In this document: positions 17,847 to 25,300 of the stretch, in pieces
Numbering within the stretch: position 1 is the first letter of the stretch
Layout: each line of letters begins with the position of its first letter
From: Myxococcus landrumus
GTDB lineage: Bacteria > Myxococcota > Myxococcia > Myxococcales > Myxococcaceae
Length of the DNA: 64,000 nt
Direction: 5' to 3'
NCBI RefSeq assembly: GCF_017301635.1
Contig: NZ_CP071091.1
Span: forward strand, 5,778,001 to 5,842,000
The notes under the pieces: model-generated
Databases searched by the model: none
What the model saw: the letters and a program-made list of their open reading frames with translations, nothing else
What the model was told of the DNA's origin: nothing
Made by a program: the position numbers and the translations under genes

Positions 17847-18932
17847 TCAAGACACGCGCCGGGAGAGGTGGACGATGAGGGCATCCAGCAAGTCCCTCAC
17901 GCCGTTGGAGTTGGGCAACGACTGGAGCGCACGCCGGGCGGCGCGAGTGCTCCGCTCCACCATCCGCTCACATGCCGCACGCCCGCCGAACTGCTCCACC
18001 AATCCTCGCGCCCGCATGAGCGCCTCCGCGTCCTTGCGCGACTCCGGCAGCGTCCACAGCGCCTCCAGCTCCGCGCGTCCGCTCGGCGTGGCCCGGGCCA
18101 GGGCCGCGAGCACCGGGAAGGTGCGCTTGCCCTGCATGAAGTCGCCGTCAGACGCCTTGCCCGCGACGCGCGAGTCTCCGAAGAGTCCCATCACGTCGTC
18201 CTGGAGTTGATACGCGAGCCCCACGTGGCGGCCCACGCGCTCCAGGCCGTCGAGCAGCTCCGCGCTCGCGCCTCCCAACATTCCGCCGCACACCAGGGGC
18301 GCGCAGAAGCCGTAGCGCGCCGTCTTGAGATAGGCCACGCGCAGCACCTGGAAGAGCGACACCTCCGACAGCGGCGCGTGCCCCAACACCAGGTCCAGGT
18401 ACTGGCCCGCCGCCGTGTGCCGGCACACCGCCAGGTAATGGCGCACCACCTTCGCCACGCCCGGCAGCCCCGACTCCAGCATCGCCTCCAGGGAGCGCGC
18501 GAAGAGGTGGTCCCCCACCACCACCGCCAGGTCCTCGCCCATGCGCCCCGGGGCCAGCACGTGGTGCAGCGCCACGCCCCCGCGCCTCAGCGCCGCGCGG
18601 TCCGCGATGTCATCGTGGATGAGCAGGAAGGTGTGAAGCAGCTCCATCCCCGCGGCGAAGCGCCACAGCTCGGAAGGGACCACCGGCGTGCCTCGCGCCA
18701 GGCAGTGCCCCGCCATCACCAGCACGGGCCTCACCCGCTTCGCGGGACGCAACGCGAAGGCCTTCGCCTCCTCCATCGCCCGCGTCCAGCGCGCGTCGAT
18801 GCCCGCCTCATCTGGCAGCTCGAAGAGCTCCCCCAACGACGCCTCCACCTGCGCGTGGATGAGCGACAGCCACGCCCGCTCCAAGGGGACCTCTCCCGGG
18901 GACGGCAACACCGCGGGACGCGGAAGGGCCAC
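17847..18932 (-). CDS. crtE: Geranylgeranyl diphosphate synthase CrtE
   Basis: A 361-residue trans-isoprenyl diphosphate synthase with the first Asp-rich motif LIHDDIADRAALRRG and the second QLQDDVMGLFGD. It makes GGPP for carotenoids and opens the operon. I place the start at the GTG at 18932: GGAGG lies at 18941-18945, 8 bp upstream. The in-frame ATG at 18989 has no ribosome binding site and lies only 4 bp from the -35-like TTGACA of the promoter, so translation from it would need a different promoter. Confidence 0.9.
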   Translation of the reverse strand: MALPRPAVLPSPGEVPLERAWLSLIHAQVEASLGELFELPDEAGIDARWTRAMEEAKAFALRPAKRVRPVLVMAGHCLARGTPVVPSELWRFAAGMELLHTFLLIHDDIADRAALRRGGVALHHVLAPGRMGEDLAVVVGDHLFARSLEAMLESGLPGVAKVVRHYLAVCRHTAAGQYLDLVLGHAPLSEVSLFQVLRVAYLKTARYGFCAPLVCGGMLGGASAELLDGLERVGRHVGLAYQLQDDVMGLFGDSRVAGKASDGDFMQGKRTFPVLAALARATPSGRAELEALWTLPESRKDAEALMRARGLVEQFGGRAACERMVERSTRAARRALQSLPNSNGVRDLLDALIVHLSRRVS

Positions 18933-18970
18933 GGGTGATTCCTCCAGTTTCACAGATGTCCGTCCTTCCA

Positions 18971-18999
18971 GAGGTAGCGTTGCGTCCATGGCTTGTCAA
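18971..18999 (-). promoter_or_regulatory. Predicted promoter of the carotenoid operon
   Basis: Reading the minus strand, TTGACA (18994-18999) is followed after 17 bp by TACCTC (18971-18976) as a weak -10. This puts the transcription start near 18964, with a short leader holding the GGAGG at 18941-18945 and the GTG start of crtE. The perfect -35 lies inside the last of the 11-bp operator repeats, so a bound repressor would occlude RNA polymerase. Confidence 0.5.
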
Positions 19000-19023
19000 G
19001 GCTATGTCTAATGTTTGTATAAA
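18993..19023 (+). promoter_or_regulatory. Predicted divergent promoter inside the car operator
   Basis: TTGTCA (18993-18998) and TATAAA (19018-19023) with a 19-bp spacer could serve the plus-strand operon starting at 19049, giving a leader of about 19 nt with a GGGGG stretch at 19035-19039. The spacer is longer than ideal. Both elements lie within the 11-bp repeat array. Confidence 0.4.
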
Positions 19024-19032
19024 CCTTGTCCA
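18994..19032 (-). promoter_or_regulatory. CarA/CarH-type operator: four TnnACA half-sites at 11-bp spacing
   Basis: On the minus strand TGGACA (19027-19032), TATACA (19016-19021), TAGACA (19005-19010) and TTGACA (18994-18999) recur at exactly 11-bp intervals. This is the direct-repeat layout bound by CarH-type tetramers, where each MerR domain reads one 11-bp repeat. A degenerate fifth unit, TGGACG, follows at 18983-18988. The array spans roughly -30 to -68 of the predicted crtE promoter and also overlaps the divergent promoter. Confidence 0.75.
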
Positions 19033-19048
19033 CCGGGGGTCACCTTCA

Positions 19049-19612
19049 ATGAAGCTGTGGATGACAGGCACGCTGGCAGTGGTCCTGCTCACGCAGGCCG
19101 CTCTCGCATCCAATTCACCGGACGTCCCACCCGATGCCGCGTTACGAACTTCCAGCGGAGACCCCGTCCAGCTGTCCAAGTGGCGGGGCAAACCGGTCAT
19201 CTTGTTCTACGAGGACCGGGACTCCACCTCGCTCAACGCGGGACTGAAAGAGGACCTCTTCGCGCGGGGGCGTGAGCGAAACCTGCTGAGCTCCGCCTGG
19301 GTGGTGGCGGTGGCCAACCTGAAGGCGTTCGACTTCTTCCCCGCACGACAGATTGCCCTCTCCTATGTGAGGGATGAAGAAAAGAAGGTGGGGGTGCCCA
19401 TCCTCGTCGATCTAGACGGGGCGATGGGGGCATCCCCATGGTCCCTGCCCATGAAGACGTCGAATGTCCTGTTGCTCGATGCACGAGGCGCGGTGGTCTA
19501 CCGGCACTCGGGGAGGATGAAGCCCGAGGAGCAGGTCGCGTTCTTCTCCGCGCTCAGCCAGTTGGTGGGCGTGGACCTGACGACGCCCGCGGCTCCGGGA
19601 GCTTCGCCATGA
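19049..19612 (+). CDS. Exported thioredoxin-fold protein without cysteines
   Basis: A 187-residue protein with a signal peptide (hydrophobic TGTLAVVLLTQAALA) and a peroxiredoxin/YtfJ-like core: a segment like SKWRGKPVILFYEDRDS is the usual first strand of a thioredoxin fold. There is no cysteine anywhere in the protein, so it cannot be a thiol oxidoreductase; a scaffold or binding role is more likely. It is the first gene of a three-gene operon divergent from the carotenoid operon, sharing its operator, and its stop overlaps the next start (ATGA at 19609). Confidence 0.7.
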   Translation: MKLWMTGTLAVVLLTQAALASNSPDVPPDAALRTSSGDPVQLSKWRGKPVILFYEDRDSTSLNAGLKEDLFARGRERNLLSSAWVVAVANLKAFDFFPARQIALSYVRDEEKKVGVPILVDLDGAMGASPWSLPMKTSNVLLLDARGAVVYRHSGRMKPEEQVAFFSALSQLVGVDLTTPAAPGASP

Positions 19613-20514
19613 AGGTGGCTGTCACGGGGGCCACGGGCTTCCTGGGTGTGGGAGTTGTCCAGGGTTTGTTGAGTCAGGGCCATCACGTCCATGTGCTGGC
19701 GCGGGACGTGCCCAAGGCCCTGGAGCGGCTCCCTCCGGGGGTGACGGGGGCCGCGTACGACACGGGGAAGGCGATATCTCCGGAGGCCCTGGCTGGCGCG
19801 GAGGCAGTGCTTCATCTCGCGGGTGAGCCCGTCGCGCAGCGGTGGAACGCCGAGGCGAAGCGGCGCATCCACGACAGCCGGGTGCAGGGCACTCGGTTGT
19901 TGGTGGAGGCGGCGAAGGCGGCGGGCACCGTGAAGCGCTTCGTGTCCGCGTCCGCCATCGGCTACTACGGGGGCACGCGCGAGGCGGAGCCGCTGACGGA
20001 GGAGAGCTCGCCCGGAGACGACTTCCTCGCGCGGGTGTGCATGGAGTGGGAGGCGGAGGCGTCGCGGGCGAGGGCGGCGAACATCGCCACGGCGGTGGTG
20101 CGCATGGGCGTGGTGCTGCACCCCGAGGGCGGCGCGCTGCACAAGATGTTGCCGCCCTTCCGCATCGGCGCGGGAGGGCCCGTGGGCAGCGGCCGGCAGT
20201 ACGTGAGCTGGATTCATCGCGAGGACGCGCAGGCGCTCTTGTGCTTCGTGCTGGGGAACACCCAGGAGCAAGGCCCCTTCAACGCCACGGCGCCCCAGCC
20301 CGTCACCAACGCGGCCTTCGCGCACGCGCTGGGCCACGCGCTGGGACGGCCGTCGGTGATTCACATCCCCGCGTTCGTGGTGAAGGCGGCCATGGGGGAG
20401 ATGGCGAAGGTCGTCATCGAAGGGCAGCGCGTGTTGCCTTCCCGTGCCCAGAAGGCGGGCTTCACCTTCCGCTTCCCCGAGGTGGAGGGAGCACTGCGGC
20501 ACCTGCTGGCATAG
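19609..20514 (+). CDS. TIGR01777-family NAD(P)-binding epimerase
   Basis: A 301-residue extended-SDR protein (YfcH/SulA-like family). It begins with the Rossmann motif VTGATGFLG, has SASAIGYYGG around the catalytic Tyr position, and ends with the family's typical C-terminal domain (SRAQKAGFTFRFPEVEGAL). The substrate is unknown for most of the family. It is coupled by ATGA to the preceding thioredoxin-fold gene and followed after 11 bp by an esterase gene. Confidence 0.88.
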   Translation: MKVAVTGATGFLGVGVVQGLLSQGHHVHVLARDVPKALERLPPGVTGAAYDTGKAISPEALAGAEAVLHLAGEPVAQRWNAEAKRRIHDSRVQGTRLLVEAAKAAGTVKRFVSASAIGYYGGTREAEPLTEESSPGDDFLARVCMEWEAEASRARAANIATAVVRMGVVLHPEGGALHKMLPPFRIGAGGPVGSGRQYVSWIHREDAQALLCFVLGNTQEQGPFNATAPQPVTNAAFAHALGHALGRPSVIHIPAFVVKAAMGEMAKVVIEGQRVLPSRAQKAGFTFRFPEVEGALRHLLA

Positions 20515-20525
20515 GTTGACGAGCC

Positions 20526-21590
20526 ATGGACGCCAGGGAGCTGGAAGTACGCGCACGCGCCGAGGGGACGCCCGTCATCACGGGAGACACGGCCACCTTC
20601 GTCTGGCGCGGCCGAGGGCCCGTGTTCCTCCAGGGAGACTTCCAGGACTGGAGGGGGGAGCCCCTCCCCCTGGAGCGCGTGGCCCCGGGGCTGTGGGTCC
20701 GCTCGCTGGCGCTGCCTCGCGACGCCTATGTCGAGTACGCGCTGTTCGACGCGCGAGGCCAGCGGCTGCGCGACGACTTCAATCCCCGCGTCTCCGACAA
20801 CGGCTTCGGCGACGTGAACCACACGTTCTACATGCCGGAGGGCGGGCCCGCGCTGCCGTCGCGCAGGCCGAGGGGCGCACCTCGAGGTCGCGTCACCCAG
20901 CACCGCGTGGACATGTCCGACGTGGGCCTGGATGGCCAGCGCACGGTGTACCTGTACGCCCCGCCCACGCGCGAGCCCGTGCCGCTGCTGGTGGTGTTCG
21001 ACGGCGAGGACTACCTGCGCCGCGTGCGCCTGCCGGAGCTGGTGGACACGCTCGTCGCCGATGAGCGCATCCGCCCGGTGGCCCTGGCGCTCGTCGCCCA
21101 TGGCGGCATGACGCGCGGCGTGGAGTACGCGTGCAGCGAGTACACCGTGGCCCTGCTGCTGTGGAAGGTGCTGCCCCTGGCCCGGGCCAACCTGCCCCTC
21201 CTGGACGAGCGGCATCACCCCGGCGTGCACGCGGTGCTGGGCGCCTCCCTGGGGGGGCTGATGGCCCTCTTCACCGGGCTGCGCGCGCCAGAGGTGTTCG
21301 GGCGGGTGCTGGCTCAGTCGGGCGCCTTCGTCGTGGAGAACCACGAGTTCGTCGTCTTCGACCTGGCCCGGCACGTGCCCCGCCGCCCGCTGACGGTGTG
21401 GATGAGCTGCGGACGCTTCGAGGTTCTTTTGGAGGGCAACCAACGGCTCGCCCCCCTGCTGACAGCCTCGGGGCACCGCGTCGAGTACCGGGAATTCAGT
21501 GGGGGACACAACTATCCAGCCTGGAGGGATGACGTGGTGCGCGGGCTGGAGTGCCTCTTCCCCCCTCCCCCCTCGCCCAGGCGCCGCTAG
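20526..21590 (+). CDS. Enterochelin esterase-like hydrolase with E-set domain
   Basis: A 354-residue cytoplasmic protein. The N-terminal ~100 residues form a CBM48/E-set-like module (VFLQGDFQDWRGE). The C-terminal part is a putative esterase of the PF00756 type, with nucleophile motif GASLGG and a His near the end in SGGHNYPAWRDD. The true substrate is unknown; siderophore ester hydrolysis is only one possibility. It is the last gene of the operon divergent from the car genes and is a distant paralogue of the lipoprotein at 35726-37144. Confidence 0.8.
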   Translation: MDARELEVRARAEGTPVITGDTATFVWRGRGPVFLQGDFQDWRGEPLPLERVAPGLWVRSLALPRDAYVEYALFDARGQRLRDDFNPRVSDNGFGDVNHTFYMPEGGPALPSRRPRGAPRGRVTQHRVDMSDVGLDGQRTVYLYAPPTREPVPLLVVFDGEDYLRRVRLPELVDTLVADERIRPVALALVAHGGMTRGVEYACSEYTVALLLWKVLPLARANLPLLDERHHPGVHAVLGASLGGLMALFTGLRAPEVFGRVLAQSGAFVVENHEFVVFDLARHVPRRPLTVWMSCGRFEVLLEGNQRLAPLLTASGHRVEYREFSGGHNYPAWRDDVVRGLECLFPPPPSPRRR

Positions 21591-21693
21591 TTTTCGACTT
21601 GGAAGCAACTGGGGCCGGGGGTGCCCGATAACTTCCAGGAGACGTCCCGGAGCCATGCCCCCAGAGGGCTCCCCGTCTTCCTGGAGCGCATGA

Positions 21694-22311
21694 ATGTCGC
21701 GCATTGATGGTGGAAACCGCTCGTCCTCGCCGAAGGGCTCCGCATCGGAGCGCTCCAGCACGGAGCGGCCGGACTCCGCCTCCAAGAGCGCCCCGCAAGT
21801 CCCGGGAAAGAAGGACCTCCCGACAGCTCGCGCGGTGAGCCCCTTCCAGGGACGCAGCGACTTCGAACCGGACCGCCGGACGCCGCCGCGCGGCACGCCA
21901 GACCTGAGGGGTGCGCTGACGCCTCCCGCCTCGGATGCCCAGGCCATCGCCGGAGCGGACGCGGAGCTGGAGCTGCTCTCGGAGTTCCCCGATGCCGACG
22001 CGCAGGGTGGGCTCGCCTCCGCCATGCTGCACGCCCACGCGGATGAGCCCACCTCGCAGACGCGCATCGTCGAGCGGCTGAAACAGGACGGCCGCCTGGA
22101 GTCGCTCTTCGGCGAGGTGTTCCGCGAGGGCAACCCCTACGTCGAGCAGCCGCACCGCGCCGCCGTCGTTCGCGCGCTGGACACCGCGCTGGCGCGAGGC
22201 GCCGTGACGAGCGAGGACCTGCGCGCCTTCACGCGAGGCGCCTACGCGCAGGAGTGGCGGCAGATTGGCTCCGAGCTCTCCGCGCCGGCCTCGGGCCCGC
22301 GCAAGCCGTAG
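21694..22311 (+). CDS. Hypothetical protein with disordered N terminus
   Basis: A 205-residue protein I do not recognise. The first ~90 residues are rich in Ser, Pro, Arg and Lys and probably disordered. The rest is Ala/Glu-rich and helical, with a patch LFGEVFREGNPYVEQPHR. There is no signal peptide or TM segment. GGAG about 8 bp before the ATG supports the start. It stands alone before a strong hairpin terminator and is convergent with the RCC1 gene. Confidence 0.6.
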   Translation: MSRIDGGNRSSSPKGSASERSSTERPDSASKSAPQVPGKKDLPTARAVSPFQGRSDFEPDRRTPPRGTPDLRGALTPPASDAQAIAGADAELELLSEFPDADAQGGLASAMLHAHADEPTSQTRIVERLKQDGRLESLFGEVFREGNPYVEQPHRAAVVRALDTALARGAVTSEDLRAFTRGAYAQEWRQIGSELSAPASGPRKP

Positions 22312-22325
22312 TCACGGCGGAGAGC

Positions 22326-22344
22326 CCGGAGCGCCACGCTCCGG
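22326..22344. terminator. Bidirectional terminator hairpin between convergent genes
   Basis: CCGGAGCG and CGCTCCGG form a perfect 8-bp stem with a 3-nt loop, between the stops at 22311 (+) and 22356 (-). A short T-run follows on the plus strand. Confidence 0.7.
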
Positions 22345-22355
22345 AGCCTGTTTCC

Positions 22356-25300
22356 TCAGGGCAGTGAGACGGCGCCCGGCACGGTGCGCTGGCCCGGCAG
22401 GCCGATGCCCAGGGTGCCGTGGACGTTGGTGCCCCAGCTCAACGCGCTGCCATCCGCGCCGTGGGCCACGGAGAAGTCTCCGCCCGCCAGCACGCTCTTC
22501 GCGCCTTGCAGCCCCTTCACCGAGGCAGGCGACAGCCGGTCGGCGCTGTCCCCCGTGCCCAATTGCCCGTGCGAGTTGCTCCCCCACGCCCACGTCTCCG
22601 CGGCCACGGCGAAGGTGTGCGAAGTCCCGGCGCCCACGGACGTGACACCCGTCAGTCCCGGCACCGGCGCGGGCTCCCGCCGCGTCATCACCGTCCCATC
22701 ACCGAGCTGGCCCTGACCGTTGTGGCCCCACGTCCAGACGCTCCCGTCCTCGCGCAAGGCGACGGAGTGGTAGCCACCGGCGCGCACCTCGCGCACCTGG
22801 TCGAGCTGCACCACCTGGAAGGGTGACAAGCGATTGGTGAAGGTGCCCTCGCCCAGTTGTCCGTGTGAGTTGTTGCCGCTCGCCCACAGCGTCCCGTCGG
22901 AGCGCAGCACCAGCGAGTGGTACTCCCCTCCCGCCACCGCCACCGCGCCCTCCATCCCCAGCATGCGCGTGGGCACGGCGCGCGCGTCCATCGTCCCGTC
23001 GCCGAGCTGCCCGAAGACGTTGTAGCCCCACGTCCACACGGTGCCGTCCTCGCGCACCGCCAACGAGTGGTAGCTGCCCGCGGCGATGGCCTTCACCTTC
23101 TCCAGCCCCAGCACCTGGACGGGCAACGTGCGCCGCGTGGTGGAGCCGTCGCCGAGCTGTCCGAAGGTGTTGTCTCCCCAAGCCCACACGGTGCCATCGG
23201 AGCGCAGCGCCAGCGTGTGCCGCGCGGCCGGAGCCACGGCCACCAGCGACGTCAGGCCCGCCACGGTGATGGGCGTGGCCCGGCTCTCCGTGGTGCCATC
23301 GCCGAGCTGACCGTCCGCATTGCCGCCCCACGTCTGCACGGTGCCGTCCGAGAGCAGCGCCGTCGCATGCTGGTGCCACGCGCTCACGGAGACGACGGGC
23401 ACCAGGGCCTTCGAGTTCGGCAGCTTCACGCCCACGGGCTCCAGGCTCGGTCCCGACTCCGCGTCACCCAACTGGCCATACTCGTGACTGCCCCAGGAGA
23501 GCGCGCGCTCATCCTCCAGCAGCGCCAGCGAGTGCTGCTCTCCCGCCGACGTCTCCACCGCGTTGGCGAGCCCCTCCACGCGCACCGGACGGAAGCGCCA
23601 GAAGTGGGTTCCATCGCCCACCTGTCCAAAGGCATTGGCGCCCCAGCCCCACACGGTCCCGTCATGGCGCACCGCCAGGACGTGATGCGCGCCCGCGGTC
23701 ACCGCCTTGACGTCGGACAAGTCCTGCACGGGCTTGGGCGTGCTCCGCGCCACGTTGGTGCCATCGCCGAGCTGCCCGCTGTCATTCGCGCCCCAACTCC
23801 ACACCATGCCATCGGGGAGCACCGCCATGGAGTACGCCTGTCCGACGCTCACGCTCGTGGCGGCCGTCAGCCCCGTCACGCGGACGGGTGTCGCGCTGGA
23901 GGTGGTGGTGCCATCTCCCAACTGCCCTCGGCCGTTCGCGCCCCAGGCCCACACCGTGCCGTCCTGGCCCACGACCAGCGCATGGGCTTCGCCCATCACC
24001 CCGGTGGCGATGCCGGACAATCCCTTCACCTCCATGGGCGAGGCACGGTCTCCCAGCGTGCCGTCACCGAGCTGGCCCGCGCCGTTCGCGCCCCACGTCC
24101 ACACCGTGCCGTCCGCGCGCAGCGCCATCGAGGAGTCTCCTCCCGCGAGCACGGCCACCACGCCCCACAGCCCTTCCACCTTCACGGGGTACGCGCGAGA
24201 CATGACGCCGCCATCGCCGAGCTGGCCTTGGCTGTTCCCACCCCACGACCACACCGTTCCATCACACGCGAGCATCAGCGAGTGCTGCCTGCCCACGGAC
24301 GCCGCGCGCGCACACGGGAGATTGCGCACGAGGACCGGCGCCGCGCGATGCGTCGTCGAGCCATCGCCGAGCTGGCCGGAGGTGTTCTGTCCCCACGCGA
24401 GCACGGAGCCATCCGCGCGCACGAGCAACGAGTGGGCACGCCCCGCGGAGAGCCTCCGCCCCTGCCCCAGGCCCCGCACCTGCATCGGCAGCGGACTCCA
24501 GCCCACCGCGCCCAGGCCGAGCTGACCGAAGCGGTTGTAGCCCCACGTCAGCAGCGTGCCGTCCGCGCGCACGGCGAGCACATGCAGGTAGCTGGCGCCC
24601 AGCAGCTTGATGCCGGAGAGGCCGGGCACCGCCCCCGCCACGACACGAGGCGCGACACCTCCATCACCGAACTGTCCATACGCGTTGCCACCCCAGGCGC
24701 GCAGCGTTCCATCCTGCGCCAGGGCCATGGAGTGATAGAGCCCACCGACGACGGAGGACACGCCCGTCACCCCGTAGACCTGCACGGCGCGGAACCGGTC
24801 GGACCACGAGCCGTCTCCAATCTGCCCTTCCGTGTTGTCACCCCACGCCCACACCGTGCCGTCGTCGCGCACGGCCAGACCATGCGCGGCGCCCGCGGCC
24901 AGCTTCACCACTCGCGTCAGCCCCGTCACCTGGACCGGCGACGCGCGCTGGACTCCCGCGCCATCTCCAATCTGTCCCTCGAAGCCATCACCCCAGGCCC
25001 ACACGGTGCCGTCGGAGCGCAGCGCCAGCGAGAAGTAGGCGCCGGCGGCCACCGACACCACACCCGACAGGCCAGACACCTGCACGGGCGCGCGGCGGTC
25101 GGTCGTGGTGCCATCACCGAGCTGCCCCACGCCGTTGTAGCCCCACGTCCACACGGTGCCGTCGGTGCGCAGCGCCACCATGTGGCTGCCTCCCGCGGCC
25201 AGCGACTTCACGCTGCTCAAGCCCGCCACGAGCACGGGCAAGGTGCGGTCCTTCGTCGTGCCGTCACCCAACTGCCCCTGCGCGTTGCGGCCCCAACCCC

